From Curvularia sp. ZM96 (lineage: Eukaryota > Ascomycota > Dothideomycetes > Pleosporales > Pleosporaceae): DNA of 11,416 nt. Position 1 is the first letter of the stretch. Every line of letters starts with the position of its first letter. The notes under the pieces were generated by a model. That model had not been told where the DNA came from. It saw only the letters and a program-made list of their open reading frames with translations, and did no database searches. This document shows positions 1 to 7,025 of the stretch, piece by piece. The stretch is taken from NCBI GenBank assembly GCA_022457065.1, contig JAJGBQ010000027.1, positions 1 to 11,416 of the forward strand, read 5' to 3'. Made by a program: the position numbers and the translations under genes.

Positions 1-782
1 AGGGCGGGCCGAGGACGAGGGCGAGCAGGGCAATGATGTTCGACGAAGACGCCGCCCCCGAGATAGAGCCGCCGCATAGCTGGTCGAAGGAAGACATCGA
101 GAATGTCTGGCCGGAATGACGCCCCAGCAGCAACAGGTCGTGCAGCGTCGGCAAGCTGAACAAGACCGCTTCTCCAAAAGAAACTCGAGGCTTCGCGCAG
201 ACGCGATAATATCGTGAACGAAGCGCGCGATATCATTGCGAAGATGCATGAGGATCACGCGCAGAAGCTGGCGGTCTATGCTCAGCAGTTCACGGTGCAG
301 CCGCCCGACCAAAGACTGCTTACAGTCAGAACCCTGATGATAATGTCTTATCACCGGCAGAAAGCCGCCCTACGAAGCGAGCGTTGACCAGCAGCAGCAG
401 TTGCACCAACAGATTTCGCAGTCTCAGGCGGAAAACGCTGCACGGGAACAGTCGCAGCAAGCTGAAATCGCTTCGGATGTCCAGCGGCTGCAGGAACAAC
501 TCCCGGAATGGTTCGACCCATCCAGCGGCCCGAAACTGCGCGAACAGTTGCAGTCATCGGCGCGGAACTCGGCTATCCGCTTGAGCGATGGCGCAGGCGT
601 CGTCGTCCGACATCCTTGCCCTCGTGTCAGAATGGAAGGCGAAAGCCGAAAGCTCGACGCGATGAGCAAGCGGATGAAAGAAGTCCGATCCCATCGCCAG
701 CCTCCGAAAATCGCGTCCGGGTTCTTCGGCTGCCCCACGGCAAACCGATGACATCCTGAAAGACGCTCACCCGAACGATTGA
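1..782 (+). CDS. phage capsid scaffolding protein, 3' part, multiply frameshifted
   Basis: This is the head-assembly scaffold, which would sit inside the procapsid and leave on maturation. The 5' end is outside the window. An acidic linker (E-D-E-G-E-Q-G-N-D) is followed by the typical motif EIEPPHSWSKEDIENVW near 54-113. A long Q/A/E-rich coiled coil follows: QQQQVVQRRQAEQDRF at 125-172, a helix containing NEARDIIAKMHEDHAQKL, and QQQQLHQQISQSQAENAARE near 392-450. The C-terminal part reads PEWFDPSSGPKLREQLQ, then GAELGYPLE, then MAQASSSDILALVSEWKAKA (588-647), then LDAMSKRMKEV and PRQTDDILKDAHPND to the stop at 780-782. This order matches scaffold-like proteins found just before the capsid gene in BPP-1-type and related podoviruses. 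About nine frame changes are needed, for example near 116, 172, 310, 550, 585, 645 and 715. Confidence 0.8.
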
Positions 783-784
783 GC

Positions 785-789
785 AGGAG
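785..789 (+). promoter_or_regulatory. Shine-Dalgarno site of the capsid gene
   Basis: AGGAG lies 6 bases before the ATG at 796. It fixes the capsid start and explains strong translation of the most abundant virion protein. Confidence 0.7.
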
Positions 790-795
790 CCGCAC

Positions 796-1810
796 ATGGC
801 AACTATCGGCAACAATTTCTGGCTCGATCGACCTTTACAAGCGTCAGGATCATAATCGTAACCTGATCCCTGTCACTTTCACCTGAACCAACCCGCTTGG
901 GGAGGATGCGAATTACATCGAAGCCAATCAGGGCATCGTCTCATCGTCCACGATCCGCACCGGCTCTACCCGCCGTAACGGGGCAAGCTTTACCAGGGCA
1001 TCCCGTCCAGCAAGTCCACCACTGAGCAGGTCACGGACACCACCGGCTTTGTTGAAGGCCGCAGTCAGGTCGATGAACGCCTCATTGCAGCTGAAGAATC
1101 CGGGCGCTGTCCGCATGTCCGAAGCGCAGCCTTACCTGGAATCGATCGCGCAGGACGTTCAGACGAACTTCTTCTATTCGACGACGCGATCACGCCGAGC
1201 GGTTCGCGGGCGTCGGCGCCCGCTACAACAGCCTGTCGAATGCGAATGTCGTCAGTGCATCTGGCGCTGGATCGGACAACACCCCATCTGGTTCATCACA
1301 TGGGGCGATCAGCAAACCTCGCTGATCTATCCCGAAGGCACGGCGGCAGGTGTCTCGCGCGTTGACCGTGGCTCGCAGCAGGTCGCAGACGATCTGGGCA
1401 ATTACATTTCGCCAAGGTCGAAGAGTTCCGTCAGCATGTTGGTGTTACCGTGCGGGATTGGCGGTTCAATGCCTGCTCGGCGAATATCGACGTATCCGAC
1501 GCTCTCGCGGGCAATGTCGATCTCTACTCGCTGATGACCAAGGCCTATTATCGCCTGTAGAAGGCCGCCGCAACCAGAAGTTGCGGAATGGCGGCATGGT
1601 CAACATGGGCCGCACGGTCATCTACATGAACCGCACGATGCTGGAGGTTCTGGACCAGCTTGGCACCAACAACGGCGCTTCCGACAATTTCATCCGCTCG
1701 CGTCCGCAGGAGATCGAGGGCAAGGAAGTGATGACGTGGCGCGGCCTCCGATCCGGGAAACCGATGCGATCATCAACGCTGAAGGTGTGGTCGCTGAGAA
1801 TATGACATGA
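796..1810 (+). CDS. major capsid protein, multiply frameshifted
   Basis: This is the shell-forming capsid protein. It starts MATIGNNF and continues, after a shift at about 825, with IDLYKRQDHNRNLIP. Recognisable blocks follow in order: EANQGIVSSSTIRTG (~920-965), a K-L-Y-Q-G-I-P-S-S-K-S-T-T-E-Q-V-T-D-T-T-G block (~985-1047), EGRSQVDERLIAAE, NPGAVRMSEAQPYLESIAQD (~1097-1156), a W-F-I-T-W-G-D-Q-Q-T-S-L-I-Y-P block (~1290-1335), GVSRVDRGSQQVADDLGNYI, VTVRDWRFN, ANIDVSDALAGNVDLYSLMT (~1483-1540), NMGRTVIYMNRTMLEVLDQL (~1603-1662), EIEGKEVMTWRG and ETDAIINAEGVV before the stop at 1808-1810. A span of ~338 codons fits the ~330-residue capsid proteins of BPP-1-like phages (Bbp17 type), which use an HK97-related fold. 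About ten frame changes occur. The scaffold upstream and cement gene downstream support the call. Confidence 0.9.
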
Positions 1811-2240
1811 TCATGGATCGAACTGGCCTGTTCTCCGAGAAGCAGGCAATCATCGCGTCGGCGGCTTCGACCAACCTCATCGATCTGGGCAGACCGGCAC
1901 CGTATACGGCGCTGGCTCTCCCTCATTCGCGATATTGGTCCCGGCACCGACATTCCCTGTTCGTGGGCGTCGTTCAGTCGTTCAACAACCTGACCTCGCT
2001 GACGATCTCTATCCAGACGGATGATACGGGTTCTCCACTGACCACCGTCTGACCTCTCCGGCCTATACGCTGGCGCAGCTTGCGACCGGCGCGAAATATT
2101 CGGCCGGACAGCATCCCGGTCGGCGTGAACGAGCGCTATCTGCGCCTCTATTACACCGTAGCGGGACCGCGCCGACGCTGGGTCAGATTACGTCCGGCGT
2201 CGTCATGGATCGCACCACCAACACGGGGAAATACTACTGA
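1807..2240 (+). CDS. Bbp16-like capsid cement protein, frameshifted
   Basis: This is a decoration (cement) protein predicted to sit on the outside of the capsid and lock capsomers together, by analogy with Bbp16 of Bordetella phage BPP-1. The ATG at 1807 overlaps the capsid stop (ATGA). It reads MIMDRTGLFSEKQAIIASAA, then S-T-N-L-I-D-L-G. After a frame change near 1888 come IRDIGPGTDIP and FVGVVQSFNNLTSLTISIQT (1963-2022), then TSPAYTLAQLATGAKYSAGQ, PVGVNERYLRLYYTVAG (~2112-2165), GQITSGVVMDRTTNTGKYY and the stop at 2238-2240. The R-Y-L-R-L-x-Y-T-V-A-G-T-A-P signature and the ~144-residue length fit the family; Bbp16 is about 140 residues. At least five frame changes are needed, near 1888, 1925, 1962, 2045 and 2168. 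Confidence 0.85.
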
Positions 2241-2530
2241 TGGCTACGCAGAAAGCCTATAAGGCACCCCACCCCGTCTATATCGGCGGCGTCTACTACA
2301 AGCCGGATGAAATCTTCGTCACGGACAATCCGAAAGGAGAAGGCTGGGAGGAAGTTTCGAAAGGCGAGAAGGCGGCAACGGAAGCTGAACAGGACATCCC
2401 CGGCGATCCGCCGCTGGAAAGTCTCGATCTGAGCGCGCTGGCTGTGGCTGTGACGAAGCACGTCAATCCTGACGGCTCAACAAGAAGGAACTCATCGCGG
2501 CCATCAAGGCGGCGAACGAGCCGAAGTGTA
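2240..2530 (+). CDS. small head-region protein, unrecognised, with a helical C-terminus
   Basis: The ATG at 2240 overlaps the preceding stop (TGATG). The first ~78 codons are open: MATQKAYKAPHPVYIGGVYY, then K-P-D-E-I-F-V, an acidic middle (EKAATEAEQDIPGDPPLESL) and V-T-K-H-V-N-P-D-G. A one-base change near 2475 restores LNKKELIAAIKAANEPK, ending at about 2530, just before the terminator. Small proteins of this build sit after the capsid/cement genes in many podoviruses. The N-K-K-E-L-I-A-A-I-K-A-A end resembles a HeH/LEM-type helix-hairpin, which is only a suggestion. The exact stop is uncertain: TAA at 2528-2530 is the likely one. No function is assigned. Confidence 0.65.
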
Positions 2531-2536
2531 ATGATC

Positions 2537-2563
2537 GGGGCGGGCTTCGGTCCGCCCCTTTCT
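2537..2563 (+). terminator. intrinsic terminator with C(UUCG)G loop
   Basis: A 9-bp stem pairs 2537-2545 (GGGGCGGGC) with 2550-2558 (GTCCGCCCC), with one G-T wobble. It is closed by a TTCG tetraloop at 2546-2549 and followed by TTTCT. It sits immediately after the head gene ending near 2530, so it could attenuate transcription between the capsid/cement genes and the connector/tail genes. Confidence 0.8.
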
Positions 2564-2573
2564 CATGGGGAAA

Positions 2574-2763
2574 ATGATGGCTGAGAATTATTCTACCAAT
2601 GGCCTTTTGAGGCAGCTTGCAGAAGCTGGCGACGCCTCTGGCTGACGCATGGGACGGCGAAGCCCCGACGCTTCCGCAATCTCGATCCTCAAGCGCAATC
2701 CATGCCCAGAATGTGACAATCATCGCGCATCTGGCCGCGATTGAGACGAACACGGCGGCCTGA
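2574..2763 (+). CDS. small hypothetical phage protein, ~62 residues, one frameshift
   Basis: Two adjacent ATGs at 2574 and 2577 follow GGGGA at 2567-2571; the second start has the better spacing. The protein begins MMAENYSTNGLLRQLAEAGD. After a one-base change near 2640 it continues ADAWDGEAPTLPQ and IHAQNVTIIAHLAAIETNTA, with a stop at 2761-2763. There is no signal peptide or membrane segment. It is the first gene after the terminator and lies 2 bases before the adaptor gene, so it is probably co-expressed with connector genes. I do not recognise a family. Confidence 0.6.
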
Positions 2764-2765
2764 CC

Positions 2766-3417
2766 ATGGGCATATCCCTCGACATCATAGAACCAGGCGC
2801 AATCGGCAATTATGACGATCTGGTCGCCATGGTCGGGAACTGGCTGGATCGTGATGATCTGGACGCGCGGATACCAGAGTTCATCTCTTGCTGGAGGCGC
2901 GCCTTAACCGCCTTCTTCGCACGGTCTTGTAGAAACGCAGGCGACATGGGCGGTAACGAGCGGCGAATATGCGTTACCCAACGACTTCCGCAAGCTGCGT
3001 TGGATCGCGCCCTATGGCGACTCCGCATCGCCGCCTCACCGAGGTTACGCCGGATCAGTTGCAGGATTGGGCAGGCTGCGGCCCGCGCGTCTATGCGATC
3101 AATGGCCGGACGCTGCTATTCTCTGCGGCTCCCACGGTAGACAATCCGCTGACCGTAACGGCAAGCTACTGGCGGCGCATTCCCCGCCTGGTTCGTTCCA
3201 GCCTACCAATTGGCTGATGGACGAGCATCCCGACATTTACCTCTGGGGCGCGCTGCATCAGGCGGCTACCTATATCCGCGATCCTGACGCTATCGACACC
3301 TGCAAAGCCTATCTGGACGACGCCATTGCAGAATTGCAGGAGAGCCGCAAGGATGCATGGGGCGGGCCGCTCAGCCCCGCAACAGTCGTTATTCAAGTCC
3401 GGGGCGCGCGCTGTTGA
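2766..3417 (+). CDS. head-tail adaptor protein (SU10 adaptor-type), frameshifted
   Basis: This is a connector subunit expected to ring the bottom of the portal and join it to the tail. The N-terminus has the family pattern YDDLVAMVGNWLDRDDLDAR, then I-P-E-F-I-S, and after a shift near 2890 the helix LLEARLNRLLRT. Next come SGEYALPNDFRKLRWIAPYG (~2957-3018), LTEVTPDQLQDWAG (~3040-3077), GPRVYAINGRTLLFSAAP (~3081-3136) and a T-V-T-A-S-Y-W-R-R-I-P strand. The C-terminus reads PTNWLMDEHPDIYLWGALHQ, AATYIRDPDAIDTCKAYLDD and ELQESRKDAWGG. The P-T-N-W-L-x-x-x-H-P-D-x-Y-L-x-G-A-L motif and a length of ~217 residues are typical of the family. The stop at 3415-3417 overlaps the likely start of the next gene. 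About five frame changes are present. Confidence 0.82.
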
Positions 3418-4782
3418 TCAAGCGATTTCCTTTCGGCCCATTGGAGCCTGACAAGCCTCTGAGCCTGTCGCGGGCGTATAATGTGCTGCCCGCCACGGAA
3501 GGCTATCGTCCGGTCAAGTCGCCCCAGACTTTTGCCGCCACTTCCCCGGCCTTATCAATGGCGCGGCTTATGTGTCGTCCGATGGCGTGGCTTCGATGAT
3601 CGCGGAACGGCGACCGACCTATACCGCTATGACGGGGCGGAATGATAGCGTGCTGGACAGCCTTACCGCTTCGGTATGGGCGCTTCACGCAGTTCGGTGA
3701 TCTGGCAATCGGCGTCAACGGCGGCGCGCCGGTCAAATACGACCCACGGCGGGAACGGCGGACGCTTGGGGATCGCCTCCCGTAAGCGACCTTGTGGCGA
3801 CTGTCCGCGATCAGGTGTTTCTTGCGGGCGATCCATCCGCCCGAACGACCCTTGCCATCTCGGGCTACAATGACAGCGAGGGGTGGACCGCAGGGACAAA
3901 CCAGTGCCTCTATGTGCCGTTTCCTTCCGGCGGCGACATCATGGGGCTGGCAGGTGGGGAAACTGGCATCATCCTCCAACGAAACTCTGTCCGCCGCGCA
4001 ACCTATGTCGGGCCGGAAGTCATCTGGCAGTTTGACGAAATCGCCAGCGACACCGGATGCATGGCGAAGGTTCCGTGGCGCAGGCCGGTAATCTGGTGTT
4101 CTTCCTCTCCGAGCAGGGCTTCAAGGCGACGGATCGCAGTTCCATCCTGCCCATCGGCAATGAGGAAATCGACCGCGAGTTTTTCGCGTCCTACAATCGC
4201 GACGACATCGAACCATCACCTCCGCCGTTGATCCACGCGCACTATCGTCAAGGGGGGCCATTCCCGGAACGCCAAAGATTTGGGGCTATAACTGACCCTG
4301 CAACGATGGTTCACTATCGAATTGTCGATACGCGCCATCTTCTCCGCCTTCACGACCAGTGTGTCTATCGACCAGCTTGACGCGCTGTATCCCGGCCCGA
4401 GTGGTATCGACGGCATGGATTCGCGCTGGACGCGCCTTTCCTCTCAGGCGGCAACCCGCCCTTGTCGTGGCCAGCAACGGCGGCTCCATCCGCACGCTGT
4501 CAGGGCCGAACATGGCCGCTTCGTTCGTCATTAAGCCGGTGGAAATCGGTGATGGCCTGCGGACGCGCATCCGTGGGCGCGGGTTGTTGCCGATGCGGTG
4601 CAGGGAACTGTGACTGTGGATGTAGGGCGCGGGCTGGAGACGCGCAGCATAATGTCGCCCTGGCGGGATCAGGGACAATGGCCGCGTCCCGCTGCGAGCC
4701 AATGGGCGGCATGTCGGGATGCAGATCGATATTCTCGCTGGTGCGGAGTGGTCTTGGCGCTTGGGGTCGATCTGGAATTTGA
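3414..4782 (+). CDS. P22 gp10-like packaged-DNA stabilisation / tail hub protein, frameshifted
   Basis: Proteins of this type close the head-tail channel after packaging (P22 gp10, 472 residues; this span is ~456 codons). The start is uncertain; TTG at 3414, overlapping the adaptor stop, is the best visible choice and gives L-I-K-R-F-P-F-G-P-L-E-P-D. Blocks in order: NVLPATEGYRPVKSPQTFAA (~3480-3540), YVSSDGVASMIAG, FTQFGDLAIGVNGGAPVKYD (~3684-3743), VSDLVATVRDQVFLAGDPSA (~3786-3844), YNDSEGWTAGTNQ, GGDIMGLAGGETGIILQRNS (~3931-3990), YVGPEVIWQFDEIASDTGCM, GSVAQAGNLVFFLSEQGFKA (~4066-4130), PIGNEEIDREFFASYNRDDI, then IWGYN near 4280, ASFVIKPVEIGDGLRTRIRG and GTVTVDVGRGLETRS. The Q-R-x-S-x-R-x-x-Y-V-G and F-F-L-S-E-x-G-F motifs are characteristic. 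The end is least certain: the usable stop is TGA at 4780-4782. More than ten frame changes occur. Confidence 0.8.
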
Positions 4783-4787
4783 GGAGG
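4782..4787 (+). promoter_or_regulatory. strong Shine-Dalgarno site AGGAGG
   Basis: A perfect AGGAGG lies 11 bases before the ATG at 4799. It decides the start of the next small gene and indicates that the gp10-like gene ends close to this point. Confidence 0.6.
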
Positions 4788-4798
4788 GGGGCGCGCCG

Positions 4799-5008
4799 AT
4801 GCTGGCGCTTCCCGACACCGCCAAGCATGGCTTCGCTCGGATTGGTGCCGCAAGGTCGCGGGTCTCATCAACGGCCTTATCCAGCGCAGGCAATTCCCGG
4901 CAAGCGACACCGCGCCGAATGATCCGCGCCCCGGAGACGGATGGTTCGACACCGGGGACAGCAAGGCGAAACTGTGGGACGGGGCGCGCATGGCAAGCGC
5001 TGTGGTGA
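4799..5008 (+). CDS. small hypothetical phage protein, ~70 residues
   Basis: The protein starts MLALPDTAKHGFARIGAA behind a perfect Shine-Dalgarno site. After a shift near 4853 it reads VAGLINGLIQRRQFPASDTA, then P-N-D-P-R-P-G-D-G-W-F-D-T-G-D-S-K and KLWDGAAWQALW, with a stop at 5006-5008. The D-G-W-F-D-T-x-D-x-K-x-K-x-W-D-G-x-A-W-Q ending is a beta-strand pattern common in small phage tail and fibre-associated proteins. It lies between the gp10-like gene and another unrecognised gene, and its stop overlaps the next start (GTGA). The role is probably structural; no specific function is assigned. Confidence 0.6.
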   Translation: MLALPDTAKHGFARIGAARSRVSSTALSSAGNSRQATPRRMIRAPETDGSTPGTARRNCGTGRAWQALW

Positions 5009-5434
5009 GCGTGCCCGGATGGGACGAATATCTCCGCTGGCGGGATGATTTTGCCGCGATCCTGACCCGCGCTTCTATAGCCTGTCATGGCTCGATGGCG
5101 AAGTGTGGAGCGGCAGGATTAGGCTTTTCAGCAGCGCGAAATCGGCTATACTGTCAGCATCAAGGTCTATCCGACCGGAGCGCTGAGCTCATGGAGAGTG
5201 TCGCCGTAGGCGAACTGAACCAGATCTGGTCAACCATCGCCATCGCTGAACAATGGCACGAAGTATCGGCTGCATATGCGCCGTGATCGAGTCGAGAGCA
5301 GGATGGTCGAAGGTTATGCGCGAAGACGGTTATCATCTCTATCAGACGGCGATCAGGAAAGACCTGACCGCCGCCTCCGTCGAATAGAGGCTGCCATCGG
5401 ACTCATCCTCAAAGACAACTACGGGGCCGAGTAA
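5005..5434 (+). CDS. unrecognised phage protein, ~142 residues, frameshifted
   Basis: A GTG at 5005 overlaps the preceding TGA, suggesting translational coupling. The open frame begins VSVPGWDEYLRWRDDFAAIL. The next frame, near 5065-5115, reads DPRFYSLSWLDGEVWSGR. Later pieces are YTVSIKVYPTGALSSWRV (~5147-5200), GELNQIWSTIAIAEQWHEVS (~5208-5267), YRLHMRRDRVESRMVEGYA (~5268-5320) and REDGYHLYQTAIRKDLTAAS (~5318-5380). The end is AAIGLILKDNYGAE with TAA at 5432-5434. The strands around W-L-D-G-E-V-W-S-G suggest a beta-rich structural protein. Gene order places it with tail assembly. No family is recognised. At least five frame changes are present. Confidence 0.6.
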
Positions 5435-5441
5435 GGCTGCG

Positions 5442-6246
5442 ATGCCCTACCTCACGTCTGCATCATCCACCGTGCAGGACGCTTACAATACCAACAAGGC
5501 AATGTGGCGGACATCACCGCACCCTGAAATCGCTGTTCGATAATTATAGCACGACTAATCCCAATCTGGATGCCGCGAATGGCTATGTCGGTGATGCTTG
5601 GCGGGAAATACCTGACGGAAGGCAATCCGTATCTGCAAGGCATGATCGACACGACAAACGAAAGCGTGGCGGATCGCGTCAACGCCCTTATTCTCCCGCT
5701 CTGGCCAGACCGGATCATCGCGCCGATTGGGGAATTGGGCAAGCAGCCACGGCTGAGAACAATTTGCGCTATCAGAACTACAGCGACGAAATGAATCGCA
5801 TGGCACGGCTGTCGGGCAGGCAGCGGGCCTCAACAGCGCGAACAACGAGAATATCCAGACGCAGGCCGGGTTGGGCGCAACGACTGCGGGTATCCCGATG
5901 AATGACGCGTTGGCGCTGGCACAGGCTCTGGCGGCCTCTGGGGCAATTCGCAGACCACGAAGACGAGCGGAGGGCTTGGCCAGATGCTCTGCAGGCAGGC
6001 GGTGCAGCAGCGCGCGTTCGCGGCGTCAGACCCGGCACTGAAACGGAATGTCGAGCGCATCGGGCGGCGTCCGGATGGGCTGGGCATCTATGCCTTCGAC
6101 TATATCGACGCACCGAACGACGATTGCGAAATTCATGCCTTTCCGGTCGCCGCATCGGCGTGATGGCGGATGAAGTAGCCACCCTGCGTCCCGATGCTCT
6201 TGGTCCGTTGTGCGGGCTATCGCACCGTGAATTACGGAGCTTGTGA
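5442..6246 (+). CDS. tail protein with C-terminal intramolecular chaperone (S74-like) domain, frameshifted
   Basis: The protein starts MPYLTSASSTVQDAYNTNKA, behind AAGG at 5433-5436. Residues ~35-130 are helical: SLFDNYSTTNPNLDAANGYV, LTEGNPYLQGMIDTTNESVA, then D-R-V-N-A-L. They are followed by AENNLRYQNYSDEMNRMA, NSANNENIQTQAGLGATTAG and SQTTKTSGGLGQML. The C-terminus carries the chaperone-of-endosialidase signature: A-A-S-D-P-A-L-K-R-N-V-E-R-I-G (~6020-6066), DGLGIYAFDYIDAPND (~6074-6120), RIGVMADEVATLRPDALGP (~6149-6210), then a G-Y-R-T-V-N-Y-G-A-type end. In longer fibres the Ser and Lys of the SDxxLKxNV motif support self-cleavage after trimerisation; whether this short version cleaves is unknown. 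The stop is near 6244-6246. About eight frame changes are present. Confidence 0.78.
6236..6239 (+). promoter_or_regulatory. Shine-Dalgarno site GGAG
   Basis: GGAG lies inside the end of the tail-protein gene, 8 bases before the ATG at 6248, and supports that start. Confidence 0.45.
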
Positions 6247-6247
6247 C

Positions 6248-7025
6248 ATGGCGATGTTCGGGGGTTTGGGCCGCAAGAAGACGGATTTCGGTATGCCTGG
6301 CGTTTATTCGACGCCGGGGATCGGGATGGTTTATTGGGATGCCCGGATATGATCCCGGGCTAGGCGCGCCGCCATCTGCCATCCCGGCCCAAGCCGCGCC
6401 GCAGAAGTTGGCGCACGCGATATTGTCGGGATCATCGGTGATGCACTCTCCGCCGCTGGTGGCGGGCAAGGCGTCTATACGCAGATGAAATTGCGCGACC
6501 GCGATCAACAGCGCCAGCAGATGATGGCGCAGGCTCAGCGCCAAGCGGGGATGAGCGATTGGCTGGCGAAGGAGCAATGGAGAGGCCAATCCCAAACCCG
6601 CCGCGCCAACCGAACTGGAACGCCTGCAGTCGCGGCGGCTATGCCCGGAACGCCTGAATATCAGTCCGCGCTTCGCCAGGGCTTCCAGAACAAGACGGAC
6701 CCTTTCAGCTGTCACGACCTATGGGCCGGACGGGTCGCAGTCGCTTCAATTCTATCGTTCCAGTGCGCTGGCGAAAGGAGGTGATCAATCCGTCTCACCG
6801 TCGCCGGGGGCCATGACCCCGCCCCGGCTTCGGCTGGTCCTGACAGCAATTTCATGACCGTGGATCAATATGATGCCGTCCGTCAGGGCCTTGGCTCCGG
6901 TTTCGGGCGCGTGGGCTTCGAAGCATCAGGTTCCGGTTCTGGTCAATTCGGCGGAGGAAATGGCGCGTGTCCCGGCTGGGACGCCGGTCATAAGTCCTGA
7001 CGGCCGCCGTGGAGTGAAGAAATAA
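6248..7025 (+). CDS. unrecognised virion-associated protein, ~259 residues, frameshifted
   Basis: The protein starts MAMFGGLGRKKTDFGMPGVY, a basic, glycine-rich beginning common in podovirus internal or tail proteins. It continues S-T-P-G-I-G-D-G and then, in another frame, G-M-P-G-Y-D-P-G-L-G-A-P-P. Later blocks are GIIGDALSAAGGGQGVYTQ (~6427-6485), MKLRDRDQQRQQMMAQAQRQ (6485-6544), GMSDWLAKEQW, TELERLQSRR (~6617-6645) and VTTYGPDGSQSLQFYRSSAL (~6712-6770). The C-terminal ~60 residues form a compact domain: NFMTVDQYDAVRQGLGSGFG (~6850-6908), KHQVPVLVNSAEEMARVPAG (~6921-6980), T-P-V-I-S-P-D-G-R-R-G-V-K-K, stop at 7023-7025. The stop overlaps the next ATG (TAATG). The P-A-G-T-x-x-x-S-P-D-G-x-x-R-x-K ending is common in phage virion proteins of unknown role. 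At least seven frame changes occur. Confidence 0.68.

Noticed and set aside
3503..3979. 158-codon minus-strand open frame
   Set aside because: It is Arg/Pro-rich and lies opposite clear gp10-like motifs on the plus strand, so it is a high-GC shadow.
4286..4828. 180-codon minus-strand open frame
   Set aside because: It is Arg/Pro/Ser-rich, has no family pattern, and lies opposite gp10-like coding sequence.
6341..6360. GCCCGG / CCGGGC inverted repeat
   Set aside because: The stem is only six base pairs, has no T run, lies inside a gene, and is explained by Gly/Pro codons.
6026..6715. 229-codon minus-strand open frame
   Set aside because: It covers the conserved chaperone domain and the start of the next plus-strand gene. 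Its composition is that of an antisense frame.
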